A stretch of DNA of 64,000 bases from CAVRIA01 sp963721115 (GTDB lineage: Bacteria; Desulfobacterota; Binatia; HRBIN30; CADEER01): positions 248,001 to 312,000 of the forward strand of contig CAVRIA010000006.1 in assembly GCA_963721115.1 (NCBI GenBank), given 5' to 3'. Position 1 is the stretch's first letter. Each line of letters opens with the position of its first letter. The position numbers and the translations under genes are program-made. The notes beneath the pieces are model-generated. The model was not told the origin of the DNA and ran no database searches. It was given only the letters and a program-made list of their open reading frames with translations. Positions 56,121-64,000 of this stretch are shown in pieces.

Positions 56121-59024
56121 TCAGTGACTCGGTCTCCTCTTTCGCCTGCACGGCAGCGCCAGCGCCGGGAGGAGCAGCAGCCAACCGCGGTCGCCGGCGG
56201 GGGCCGCCGTGATCGTACAGCCGCCGCCGCTCGAGGAGGCGCGGTTTGCGGCGCCAGTCGGCGATCTTGCCGCGGTGGGGGTGGCCGGTGCGCCGGGGCT
56301 GGGGCTCTTCGAAGTCGCGGTCGGCATCGGCGTCGCCGTCTCGCCGGCCTCCGGCGTCGGTGACGCGCTCGGCGCAGCGGTCGGAACCGCGGCGGTCGGG
56401 CTCGCCGTCGCCACGGCGCCGGCTGTCGGCGTGTCCTCCGGCTCCTGCGCGCGCACCGCGCAGAAGCCCAACGGGCAGTCGCCGTGGTCGACACAGGAGA
56501 AGCCGTCGAAGCTCCCGCCCTTGCAGAGCCTTCCGGTGGAGCCGCAGGTCGACCCCGCGCACTGACCGTCGCGCAGGCAGGGCATGCCCTTGGCGATGCC
56601 CCCGGCGCAGACCTTCTGCGTCGCCACGCACGGTCGCCTGCCGGCGCAGTTGAAGTCCGTGCGGCAGCAGCGGCCTTGCGCCGAGCCGCCGCTGCAGGTG
56701 CCCGAGCCAGGATCGGAGGAGCAGGACGCCGTTGCCGTGCTGCAGCTTCCGCCCGCGCAGTCGCACAGCAGACCGTCGTCGTCGCCTCCGTCGCACACGC
56801 CCTGCGCGCTCGCGCAGGCGCCGTCCGGACAGTCGGCGTCGGCCGCGCAGGCGGCGCCGTCGCGCGGCCCTCCCGCACACAGCAGATCGACCGGCGAAAC
56901 GGCCGCCCGTACGGCGCGCTCGGCGGCGGACGGCCCCGCGACCACGAAGACGAGCCCATTGGCGGGAGCGGCCGGCAGCGGGTCGCCGGCCGGCGTGCCT
57001 GCCTCCGTGTTGAACACGACGATCGGGTACGCGCCCACCGCGGCGCCGGGGGGGATGTCGACCGAGCAGGTGTAGAGGACGGAGCCGTCGGGAATCGGGT
57101 CGACGTTGTCAAATGCCAAGACGAAGGCGCGCAGCGGGCATTTCCCGAGCGCGCAGTCCTGGGAGGAGCTGCCTTTCAGGAAGGCAAACCCAGTGGCGTT
57201 CTTGTCGATGGCGGGGTTGGGCGCGCAGTCCGGCTTCAGGTTGGGCTTGACGGCGAAGACCGAGGGCGGATCGAGGCGGATGTCGTTCTGCACGCCGGCG
57301 ATGTCCAGCCCGAGCGTATGCAAGGTGACCGGGAAGGAGACGCGGTGGCCCGCGTAGCCGCTCACGACCCCGGCCGCGATGATCGCCGGCGAGAAGCTCG
57401 CGGTCGCGGTCGGAGTGCTCTCCCCGGTGGGAAAGGGCGTGGGAGTCGGGGTCGGTGTGTGGGTCGGACCGAGGATCGACAGAGTGCCGCGCCTGCCCTG
57501 AGCGGGAAGCCGCGAGCCGTCCGGCGCGCGGGCGTCGGCGTTGGCGACGGTGAGGAACGACAGGCCGGGGGCTGCGTCCTCCGCGATGTCCAGCGTGCAG
57601 CTGTAGAGAACCGCTCGATCCGGGATGGGCGCGGAGTTGCCCTCGACGGTGGCGCGCATCGCCCCGCAGTTGATTCCGACCGTGCAGCCGTACGGCACGT
57701 ACGCGAAGGTGGTCAACCTCTTGTCGATGCCCGGGTTGACCGCGCAGTCGGGCAGCCCGCCGGCGCCGGGGGCGATCGTTACCCCGATCGGGAAGTTCAC
57801 GTCGTTCTGGACCGTGGCGACCGCGTTGCCTCCGCTGCGCATCGACACGTCCAGGGTCGTCTGCTCGCCGGGGAAGGCGGCGGCGGATCCGACCACCACC
57901 AGCACCGGCGGAACGGTCGCGGTCGGGGTGGCGGTGACCGTCGGCGTCGCGGTCACGGTCGGGGTATCACTCGCGGTCGGCGTGTCGGACGGCGTGCGCG
58001 TCGGCAGCGGCGTGTACGGCGGCTCGTTGCACGCCGCACCGACGCAGCTCACCGCTACGGCGAACGGCATCTGGCCGACGGGAATGCTGCCGGTGTTCTC
58101 CTCGTGCGCCAGGTCGAGCACGGAGACGCTCGCCGAGCCGAAGTTGGCGGCGTATCCGAGGGCTCCGGTGTGCGCGATGCCGATGCCGTAGGGCTGCCCC
58201 TCGGCGAGCAGGAAAGCGGTCACCCGATTGGTGGCGGTCTCGATCACGTCGATCTCGCCGGACAGGGTCGCGACGTAGACGTAGGCGCCGTTCGGGTTCG
58301 CCGCCACTCCGCTCGGCTTGGCGCCGATGCGGACAGTGGTGACGACCACATTCGTCTCCGTGTCGACGACCGAGACGTTCCAGGAGCGGAAGTTGGTGAC
58401 GTAGGCCGTGCCGCCATCGGGCGTGACGGCGACGCGGTTGGGATTGCGCTGCACCTCGACGGAGCCGCTGACGGCGTGCGTCGCCGTGTCGATGACGGAC
58501 ACCGAGCCGGCAACCCGCTCGAACGAGTTGGTCACGTAGACGGCGCCGCTCGGGGCGACCGCGATCGAGTCGGGGCCGCGGCCGACGGCTACGGTTGCCA
58601 CCACCCGGCCGCCCGCCGTGTCGATGACCGACACGCTGTCCGAGCCCCGATTGGCCACGTAGACGAAGCGCCCGTCGGCGGTGACGGCGACGCCGACCGG
58701 GCCCGAGCCGACCGAGATCGTGTCGATTACGTCGTTCGCGGTCGTGTCGATCACCGACACGCTGTCCGAGGCGAAGTTCGCCACGTACGCAAAACGTCCG
58801 GACGGCGTCACGGCAACGCCGTCCGGCTGTTCCCCGACGGCGATCGTTCCGATCACCGCGGCGGACTGCGTGTCGACGACCGAGACGTCGTCCGAGCCCA
58901 GGTTGGCGACGTAGGCGTACGGCTGTGCGATCGCCGGGCCGGTAGCGACCGCTGCCGCGAGCCCGAGCATCACGGCCAACTCGCCGACCGATACACGGCG
59001 CGGGCCGGCTCTGCGTGTGATCAT
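56121..59024 (-). CDS. surface scaffold: YVTN beta-propeller, two cohesin-like domains, Cys-rich region, C-terminal anchor
   Basis: 967 residues. After a signal peptide (MLGLAAAVATGPAIA), seven or more YVTN-type blades (AYVANLGSDDVSVVDTQ, FVYVANRGSDSVSVID) span about 33-345. A Thr/Pro linker is followed by two cohesin-like domains, about 371-516 (VVVGSAAAFPGEQTTLDVSM, VQNDVNFP, VLYSCTLDIAEDAAPG) and 541-696 (GVVSGYAGHRVSFPVTLHTL, GVQNDIRLDPP, VLYTCSVDIPPGAAVGAYPI). Then come Cys-rich repeats (DADCPDGACASAQGVCDGG), a second Thr/Pro linker, and a tail SSGGGCTITAAPAG + hydrophobic segment + RRKRR resembling MYXO-CTERM signals. The cohesin call is by fold pattern only. Ribosome site GAGGGGGAG precedes ATG 59024. 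Confidence 0.78.
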   Translation of the reverse strand: MITRRAGPRRVSVGELAVMLGLAAAVATGPAIAQPYAYVANLGSDDVSVVDTQSAAVIGTIAVGEQPDGVAVTPSGRFAYVANFASDSVSVIDTTANDVIDTISVGSGPVGVAVTADGRFVYVANRGSDSVSVIDTAGGRVVATVAVGRGPDSIAVAPSGAVYVTNSFERVAGSVSVIDTATHAVSGSVEVQRNPNRVAVTPDGGTAYVTNFRSWNVSVVDTETNVVVTTVRIGAKPSGVAANPNGAYVYVATLSGEIDVIETATNRVTAFLLAEGQPYGIGIAHTGALGYAANFGSASVSVLDLAHEENTGSIPVGQMPFAVAVSCVGAACNEPPYTPLPTRTPSDTPTASDTPTVTATPTVTATPTATVPPVLVVVGSAAAFPGEQTTLDVSMRSGGNAVATVQNDVNFPIGVTIAPGAGGLPDCAVNPGIDKRLTTFAYVPYGCTVGINCGAMRATVEGNSAPIPDRAVLYSCTLDIAEDAAPGLSFLTVANADARAPDGSRLPAQGRRGTLSILGPTHTPTPTPTPFPTGESTPTATASFSPAIIAAGVVSGYAGHRVSFPVTLHTLGLDIAGVQNDIRLDPPSVFAVKPNLKPDCAPNPAIDKNATGFAFLKGSSSQDCALGKCPLRAFVLAFDNVDPIPDGSVLYTCSVDIPPGAAVGAYPIVVFNTEAGTPAGDPLPAAPANGLVFVVAGPSAAERAVRAAVSPVDLLCAGGPRDGAACAADADCPDGACASAQGVCDGGDDDGLLCDCAGGSCSTATASCSSDPGSGTCSGGSAQGRCCRTDFNCAGRRPCVATQKVCAGGIAKGMPCLRDGQCAGSTCGSTGRLCKGGSFDGFSCVDHGDCPLGFCAVRAQEPEDTPTAGAVATASPTAAVPTAAPSASPTPEAGETATPMPTATSKSPSPGAPATPTAARSPTGAANRASSSGGGCTITAAPAGDRGWLLLLPALALPCRRKRRPSH

Positions 59025-59345
59025 GCGATCTCCCCCTCGCCTGGCGGATGGATGCGGAATCGATTCAGCAAGGGACATGCCGCAGGATGTGCAAGAGCAT
59101 CACGGCTCTTCCTCCTGTCTTGGCGCCGAGCAGAGTCGCTCGCATGCAATTGAGCTGATCGATTTGCGAGCCTCGGGTCGGGGGTGCGGGACCGCCACCA
59201 TACAATCGGCCATGTGTCGGCTCGCGAGTCGTTTGCCCCGTTTCTTGCACGATGCAGGGCGCGCCTGTCGCGGGAGGCGCGGCCTCGACGGCCGCGCTCT
59301 TCCCCGGGGTGGCGCGTAGCGTGCATCGCGAAGGGGGGACGATCG

Positions 59346-60146
59346 ATGAAGAGATGGGGCAGATTGGCAAGTCGTATCGCGGTCGCCGCGCTGCCGCTGG
59401 CGGCCGTGCCGGCGGGGCCGGCCGCGGCACGGGGCCAGTGTTGCGGTGATTGTGACGGGAACGGTCTCGTCACCATCGAAGAGCTCGTCGCGGCGGTGGG
59501 CCGCGCCCTGAATGGCTGCGCGGGGGTGAAGCCCACCCTGCCGCCGATCACGCCGACTGCGGGGCCGTCCGCGAACTTCGTCGACAACGGCGACGGGACC
59601 GTGACCGATCTCGACACCGGTCTGATCTGGGAGCAGAAGGTCGGGTTCGACGGAGCGGTGGACGCATCGAACCTGCACGACGCCGACAACCGACACCCGT
59701 GGATCGGCAGCTGCTTTCGCGCTACCGCCACCGCATGTCTGACCGACGCCGACTGCGCGCCCGGCGATCGGTGCCGCGGGGGTGACCAACAGGGCACCGA
59801 CCTCACCATCTTCAAATGGGCCGAGCAGCTGAACGCCGAGGGGGACGATGGCTTCGCCGGCCACTCCGACTGGCGCGTGCCCACCGCCGCCGAGCTCGAG
59901 AAGATTCGCGATCTCCACCGGTCGCAGCCGGCGATTGATCCGGCGTTCAACGGCTCTCGGTGCGGCACCTCGTGTGTCGACCTGTCCGATCCGGCCTGCG
60001 CCTGCACGGCCCCGTTCCCGTACTGGACGGCGTCGCCTGTTCCCAGCGATCCGAGCCGGGCCTTCCGCATCGATTTCGACGACGGCGGGGTGGTGACCAG
60101 CCGCAAGGTCGACGACCTGCGCGTGCGAGCCGTGCGCGGCCCGTAG
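59346..60146 (+). CDS. secreted DUF1566 (Lcl) protein with N-terminal dockerin-like EF-hand
   Basis: 266 residues. A signal peptide (RIAVAALPLAAVPAGPAAA) is followed at once by CCGDCDGNGLVTIEELVAAV and GRALNGC, a half-dockerin: loop D-C-D-G-N-G-x5-E with its helix. A Pro/Thr linker leads to a DUF1566/Lcl-type domain (FVDNGDGTVTDLDTGLIWEQ, HSDWRVPTAAELEKIRDL, YWTASPVPSDPSRAFRIDF, GGVVTSRKVDDLRVRAVRG) with an internal Cys-rich insert (ATACLTDADCAPGDRCRGG). It is divergent from the cohesin-like scaffold, 321 bases apart. GGGGGG lies upstream of ATG 59346. Confidence 0.82.
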   Translation: MKRWGRLASRIAVAALPLAAVPAGPAAARGQCCGDCDGNGLVTIEELVAAVGRALNGCAGVKPTLPPITPTAGPSANFVDNGDGTVTDLDTGLIWEQKVGFDGAVDASNLHDADNRHPWIGSCFRATATACLTDADCAPGDRCRGGDQQGTDLTIFKWAEQLNAEGDDGFAGHSDWRVPTAAELEKIRDLHRSQPAIDPAFNGSRCGTSCVDLSDPACACTAPFPYWTASPVPSDPSRAFRIDFDDGGVVTSRKVDDLRVRAVRGP

Positions 60147-60188
60147 CCCAGCCGGATCCGGCAGAGCCCTGTCGATCGACAACCCCCG

Positions 60189-60350
60189 GGCTTTGCCCGA
60201 CGAATTTCGCTCCACCGGCACGCAGCAAACCGTCATGCCGGCGAAAGTGGGCACCAGGCGGGGACATAGCGGGGTGACCCGTGGATTCCCGCTTTCGCTT
60301 TCGCGGGAATGACGAATGCGAGCCGCATCGGGAATTGATGGGCGAGGGGC
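60189..60350. mobile_element. MITE-like / REP-type element, family A copy 2
   Basis: Same order as 2977-3130: left end GGCTTTGCCCGACGA, then CGCTCCACC, GTCATGCC, GGCGGGGA-x-ATAGCGGGGTGA, GGATTCCCGCTTTCG, GCGGGAATGACGAAT and GGGAATTGATGGGCGAGG. The right terminus is decayed compared with copy 1, and CTTTCG is duplicated inside the second hairpin. It lies after the DUF1566 gene. Confidence 0.7.
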
Positions 60351-60637
60351 GGTTGCCTTTCGTGTGCCTCGGGGCGGGCGCGGCTCATGGCGAGCTCGTG
60401 ACGAGCATCTCTGTCGCATCAAGGTCGCCGGCGTCGAGAAATGCACTTCTCGGCGAATGTTTCACTGCCGGGCGGCGGTGTGACGGTCCGGCGCGCCCCT
60501 GCTGAACATCGCCGGTGTCGGTTGGGCAAATGTGATCGCGGCACCGGCATTGCTTTCGGATGTTTGAAGAGGGGCCCAGGCGCCGGCCTGCGATGCGCGC
60601 GTTCGCGCAACCGCGGCCCGGGCAGCAAAAGAGAGCC

Positions 60638-62518
60638 ATGCGGGATTCGAAACAAGCCGACCTCGAAGCGTCCCGGCGACCGCCGGACGCGAGCGGTACG
60701 GCGCAGGGCCGGGACGCCCGAGAGGACGAGGAGTCCTATCGGCGCCACCGCCGGGAGTTGCTTGTGGACAGCCTGCCGGCGGCGGCGTTCGTGAGCTCGG
60801 GCGCCTCGCTGCTTTTCGGACTGGTCGACCTGGCCCGCGTCGGCTCGTTCTCACGCGCCTTTCCCCTCGCCGGCCAGCTGCAGGTCGCGATTCCCCTGCT
60901 CGCCTGGGCGCTCGCGCGCGGACCTCTGCGCCGGCGCGCCGAGTGGGTCGTCCTGGGCGGCGACCTCCTGTTCACCGCCGCGCTGACCGCCAGGTTGCTG
61001 CTGCCGGAGACGACGGTCTCGGGGGCGGCGCTGTTCCTGTCCCTGAAGCTGCTGGCGACCGCTCTCTTTCTGCCGTGGGGAGCCGGGTTCCAGCTCGCCT
61101 CGGCCATTTGCTCGCTGTTGCTCTTCGGCGGCTTCGTCCCCATGCATCCGGGTCCGCTCGACCTGGCGGCGGGGCTGCACCAGGTCCTGGGGCCGCTGAT
61201 CGCGGGCATTCTGTCCTACGCCGGACTGGCCAGCTCGGAGCGCATGCGGCGGGCGTTGTTTCGCCGCGATCGCGAGCTCGAGCGCGAGGTCGGCGTCGCC
61301 TCGGCCCTGGCGTACGTCGGTCAGGAGCTGATGGCCCCGTTGAAGAAGGCGGATCTGCTCGAGCGACTGTGCGAGGTGACCGTGGAGGTTCTCGACTGCG
61401 ATGCCAGTCACGTCTTCCTTTGGGAGCCGTCCCAGGACGCCTTCGTCCTCGCCGCCGGCCACGGCTACACCGCCGAGGAGTGGGAAGCGGTGCGGGTCTT
61501 GAAGGTCGACCGCGGTACGATGCCGGTGGAGATCGGCGAGCTGGCGCGGAAGGGGGTGCGGCAGATGGCGGTGCACGAGATCTCCGCGCCGGGATGGCGA
61601 AGCATCGCCGAGGAGCTCGGAATCACCGTGGCGCTCGGGATGAGCCTGCGCCTGGGATCGGACGTGCTGGGTTTCCACTCGGCCTGCTACCGCCGCCGCC
61701 GCCAGCGCTTCACGCCGCGCCAGGAGCGCATCGCCGGCGGCATTGCCAGGACCGCCGCGAGCGCCCTCGAAAAGGCCCGTCTGTTCGAAGAAGTCGACGA
61801 CGGCAGCCGTATCAAGTCGGAGTTCGTGGCCACCATCTCGCACGAGCTGCGCAGCCCGCTCAACGTGATCTTGGGCTATGTCGACCTGCTGCTCGAAGGC
61901 GCCTTCGGCCCTCTGTCGGCGGAGCAGAGGGAGCCCGTCGAGCGGGTCGAGACCAGCGCCAACGAGCTGCGCGAGCTGATCACGTCGACCCTCGACCTCA
62001 GCCGCATCGAAGCCGGCAGCCTGCAGTTGGAGGCGGAGGAGGTCGACGTGGCGGAGATCGTCCGGCGACTGGGCGAGGAGACGCGCGAGGTACGGCAGAA
62101 GCCGGGGCTCCGTTTCTCCTGGCAGGTCGCATCCGATCTTCCCGTGCTGCGAACGGATCCCCTGAAGCTGAAGGTCGTCCTCAAGAACCTCATCGTCAAC
62201 GCGATCAAGTTCACCGATGAGGGGAGCGTGACCGTCGAGGTGCGGCGCTACGAGGACGGGGTGGAGTTCGCCGTCGTCGACACCGGTGTCGGCATTCCCG
62301 CCGGCGCCCTGACTCGCATTTTCGAGGCCTTTCGCCAGGAGGGCGACGGCCGCGGCCGCCGCGCCGGCGTCGGCCTCGGCCTCTACATCGTTCGCCGCCT
62401 GGTCGATCTTCTCGGTGGAACCGTTCGCGTCGAGAGCGAGGCCGGGCAGGGGTCGACCTTCCGGGTCTGGATCCCCCGCCGGCACGATTCGGGGACGGCG
62501 GCCCAGTCGGCCGCCTGA
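60638..62518 (+). CDS. membrane sensor histidine kinase with GAF domain
   Basis: 626 residues from ATG 60638 (AAAGAGAG upstream; starts at 60560 and 60593 are also in frame). Four to six hydrophobic segments occupy about 40-220 (VDSLPAAAFVSSGASLLFGL, VLGGDLLFTAALTARLLL, LLATALFLPWGAGFQLASAI). A GAF domain follows (about 245-385, LLERLCEVTVEVLDCDASHV), then HisKA with H-box ATISHELRSPLNVILGYVDL and the HATPase with LKNLIVNAIKFTDEG (N), VDTGVGIPAG (G1) and RAGVGLGLYIVRRLV (G2). No receiver or response regulator gene is adjacent. It is 450 bases upstream of a pilin gene, so a PilS-like role is possible. Confidence 0.9.
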   Translation: MRDSKQADLEASRRPPDASGTAQGRDAREDEESYRRHRRELLVDSLPAAAFVSSGASLLFGLVDLARVGSFSRAFPLAGQLQVAIPLLAWALARGPLRRRAEWVVLGGDLLFTAALTARLLLPETTVSGAALFLSLKLLATALFLPWGAGFQLASAICSLLLFGGFVPMHPGPLDLAAGLHQVLGPLIAGILSYAGLASSERMRRALFRRDRELEREVGVASALAYVGQELMAPLKKADLLERLCEVTVEVLDCDASHVFLWEPSQDAFVLAAGHGYTAEEWEAVRVLKVDRGTMPVEIGELARKGVRQMAVHEISAPGWRSIAEELGITVALGMSLRLGSDVLGFHSACYRRRRQRFTPRQERIAGGIARTAASALEKARLFEEVDDGSRIKSEFVATISHELRSPLNVILGYVDLLLEGAFGPLSAEQREPVERVETSANELRELITSTLDLSRIEAGSLQLEAEEVDVAEIVRRLGEETREVRQKPGLRFSWQVASDLPVLRTDPLKLKVVLKNLIVNAIKFTDEGSVTVEVRRYEDGVEFAVVDTGVGIPAGALTRIFEAFRQEGDGRGRRAGVGLGLYIVRRLVDLLGGTVRVESEAGQGSTFRVWIPRRHDSGTAAQSAA

Positions 62519-62586
62519 GCGCGGCAGGGCCGACACAGCCGGCGTACGGAGCTCACCGGCTGGGCCTGCCCAACAACGCCCATCCG

Positions 62587-62660
62587 CGCCGCCAGGCTGT
62601 TCGTTGTTGAGTTGTTGGAGCCTTAAGAACAAACCAACAACCCAACAACTTGACAACCCT
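62587..62660. repeat. GTTGTT palindromic repeat, family B copy 3 (inverted)
   Basis: CGTTGTTGAGTTGTTGGAGC and CCAACAACCCAACAACTTGA arms; the reverse complement aligns with copies at 32257 and 36501, including the GGCTCCAACAACTC block and the AGCCTGGC tail. It follows the histidine-kinase stop by 69 bases. Confidence 0.68.
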
Positions 62661-62859
62661 GTCGCAGACTCTCGAGCCCTGGCCCTCGCTGAAAGCGAGC
62701 AATTCAGGCGCAGACAAAGGCCGGCGCTCGGATCCCCGTGTTCCAGCCGCTGTGCGGAATGCGGGCCGGCATGTCAACTTCTCGTCGAACGCATGCAATG
62801 TGTCGATCCGAACACGGTTCGACGCGGTCGGCGAACAGCGCTCTCGCCGCGCCGGGCCG

Positions 62860-62875
62860 TGGTATGGCTCTTGAA
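62860..62875 (+). promoter_or_regulatory. candidate sigma-54 promoter of the pilin gene
   Basis: TGGTATGGCTCTTGAA fits TGGYRYRNNNNTTGCA with one mismatch, at the C of the -12 GC. It lies about 90 bases upstream of the prepilin ATG at 62965. Major pilin genes are commonly RpoN/PilR dependent, which makes the location meaningful. Confidence 0.45.
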
Positions 62876-62964
62876 CGCCCTCGATGCTGCGCAGGCTCCA
62901 TGCCTGGTGCATCATGAAAACGATCAGTCGCTCAGCGTCGTCTCCCAGAGGGGATGTCGATCGG

Positions 62965-63345
62965 ATGGCCGCGACGGGCAACCGCACGCGGGGATTCACT
63001 CTGATCGAGCTGCTCGTCGTGGTCGCCATCATCGGAATCCTCGCGGCCATCGCCATCCCCCGGTACATCGTGTATCGGCAGACAGCTTTCGACGCGCGCG
63101 CCAATTCGGACCTGCACAATGCCGCCAATGGCGAGGAGGCCTACTTCGCCACCTTCGGCGACTACGTCTCGTGTGCCAATCTCTCCTGCCAGACGCAGTT
63201 GCCGGACTTTCGGCTCTCCTCGACGGTGTCGATCGACATGGCGGCGGCGAACGGAAGCAACCCGAGCTTCACCGGCACGGCGGTGTCGTCGGCCGGGCGC
63301 AAGACGTTCAGCTACGACAGTACCGCCGGCGGCATGCAGAACTGA
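62965..63345 (+). CDS. type IV prepilin (major-pilin-like)
   Basis: 126 residues from ATG 62965. The leader MAATGNRTRG ends in Gly, followed by FTLIELLVVVAIIGILAA then IAIPRY, the hallmark of type IVa pilins: prepilin peptidase cuts before Phe and Glu5 is present. The globular part is short, with a Cys pair (VSCANLSCQTQ) and a Ser/Thr-rich C-terminus. An in-frame ATG at 62914 would give a 27-residue leader. It is separate from pilMNOPQ. It might be pilA, or a minor pilin; size and the isolated promoter favour a major subunit. Confidence 0.88.
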   Translation: MAATGNRTRGFTLIELLVVVAIIGILAAIAIPRYIVYRQTAFDARANSDLHNAANGEEAYFATFGDYVSCANLSCQTQLPDFRLSSTVSIDMAAANGSNPSFTGTAVSSAGRKTFSYDSTAGGMQN

Positions 63346-63393
63346 GCGGCCCTCAGCGAGGTAGCTCGGCGCCTGCCCGTCCCGCCCGGTAGC

Positions 63394-63424
63394 CGGGGCG
63401 CTCGAGGGACAGTCGAGCGCCCCG
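63394..63424 (+). terminator. hairpin terminator after the pilin gene
   Basis: A perfect 12-base stem, CGGGGCGCTCGA and TCGAGCGCCCCG, with the loop GGGACAG, 50 bases after the pilin stop. There is no T-run, so it may act with Rho or as a 3' stabiliser. The following 310 bases (to about 63740) show some less GC-rich sequence and short ORFs on both strands but nothing I can support as a gene. Confidence 0.6.
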
Positions 63425-63740
63425 CTCTGGACGAACGGAAAAGGAGGATGGGAGAGCCGCGGCCAGCTTCATTTGGGGGGGACGGACCGCGACTCTCCTG
63501 CAGGCATGTCTGGGTTTCTTCTCGGCGACGAAACCCGAAGCTCTTCCCCTGCAGGCCATGTGCCATCGATCGGTAGTGGGCTTGAACCGGTGAATCAGCC
63601 AGCGTACAGAGGGCGGCATTCCGTCTTCCGCGAAAAACGGGTTTTCCCGCTCCATCGGCCTTGGCGAACATCGGAAAGCCGCAGATCCTGGGAAAGCTAG
63701 GGCGCTTCGCCGCTCGCTGCGGGCATTGACGTGCGGCCTG

Positions 63741-64000
63741 ATGGGTGTGGGCGCCATCGGATGCGCCGCGCGGCGCCCGCCGGGGTTGGGCCCTGTGCCG
63801 CCGATTCCGTCGGCGCCTCCCTTCGTCCTGACGTTCTGGTGCGCGCCGCCCGTAGGGCTGATCGACGACGCCCACGTGGAGCAGATTGCCGCGGCGGGTT
63901 TCAACGTCATCGGCGCTCCCTGTGAGGGGGGGTTTCGCAGCGGCTGCGAACCGGCGCGCCCTCGACGTGGCACAGCGCCACGGGCTGCGCATGTGGGTGC
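63741..64000 (+). CDS. lipoprotein with TIM-barrel-like start (3' end cut, one frameshift)
   Basis: The frame reads TCGLMGVGAIGCAARRPPG, a lipoprotein-like end of signal with Cys, then PPFVLTFWCAPPVGLIDDAH and VEQIAAAGFNVIGAPCEGG. After a run of seven G at about 63926-63932 the frame is off by one; removing one G gives NRRALDVAQRHGLRMWV to the window edge. The alternation of strand and helix resembles the first beta/alpha units of glycoside-hydrolase-like TIM barrels. No clear start codon gives a full-length signal; ATG 63741 is internal. Confidence is limited by the truncation. Confidence 0.5.
   Translation, partial: MGVGAIGCAARRPPGLGPVPPIPSAPPFVLTFWCAPPVGLIDDAHVEQIAAAGFNVIGAPCEGGFRSGCEPARPRRGTAPRAAHVG

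Noticed and set aside
63353..63992. Minus-strand ORFs between the pilin gene and the last gene
   Set aside because: Arg/Pro-rich, no start signal and no recognisable domain; part is antisense to the lipoprotein start. I could not support a gene or a transposase fragment.

Overview
This is a GC-rich chromosomal window with long intergenic palindromes and a very large secretome. The organism looks like a Gram-negative with type IV pili and lipoprotein signals. Secreted proteins carry Pro/Thr-rich linkers, dockerin-like EF-hand pairs, Myxococcus-type Cys-rich repeats and C-terminal sorting tails. Beta-oxidation-type genes are also present. That mix recalls uncultured Deltaproteobacteria-like lineages such as Candidatus Binatota/Binatia or Myxococcota relatives. 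The placement is by eye and tentative. Many genes carry single-base frameshifts, nearly all in the one-extra-base direction, which suggests uncorrected insertion errors in the assembly rather than mass gene decay.

Layout. 1-10 kb: a surface-polysaccharide region with a methyltransferase, dTDP-rhamnose genes rfbC and rfbD, a membrane protein, two alkaline-phosphatase-fold 'sulfatases' flanking a radical SAM/SPASM enzyme, and a GT2 glycosyltransferase. 10-15 kb: a tightly overlapping minus-strand operon (MmgE/PrpD, CaiB/BaiF CoA transferase, two acyl-CoA dehydrogenases) for CoA-thioester catabolism, with a divergent TenA/PqqC-like gene. 16-25 kb: an NlpC/P60-like secreted protein without its Cys, rlmE, then pilMNOPQ-aroK-aroB with start/stop overlaps. 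25-32 kb: a small Cys-containing lipoprotein and a 2174-residue Ig-like lipoprotein with three long repeated modules and calcium-loop motifs. 32-46 kb: a peroxiredoxin-like protein, a Nudix hydrolase, a Gly-rich beta-helix-like protein with a dockerin-like tail, small envelope proteins, an SLC13 transporter, tRNA-Ser(TGA), secreted Cys-rich and repeat proteins, a DEAD-box helicase and an enoyl-CoA hydratase. 46-54 kb: an RND pump with its adaptor, and a DUF3604 lipoprotein interrupted by an amber codon. 54-64 kb: a GAF protein, phosphatidylserine decarboxylase, a propeller/cohesin-like surface scaffold divergent from a dockerin-like protein, a sensor histidine kinase, a type IV pilin and the start of a TIM-barrel-like lipoprotein.

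How it fits together. Pilus assembly genes and the major-pilin-like gene lie 40 kb apart. The pilin has its own near-consensus sigma-54-type promoter candidate and a six-TM-like histidine kinase upstream. The most novel candidate is a non-cellulosomal cohesin/dockerin-like surface system: a scaffold (beta-propeller, two cohesin-like domains, C-terminal anchor) at 56121-59024, a divergent dockerin-like partner at 59346-60146, and another dockerin-tailed exoprotein at 33739-35951.

At least nine families of intergenic inverted repeats are scattered through the window. They occupy most convergent gene junctions, where they probably act as terminators. No transposase, integrase, CRISPR or rRNA gene was seen.
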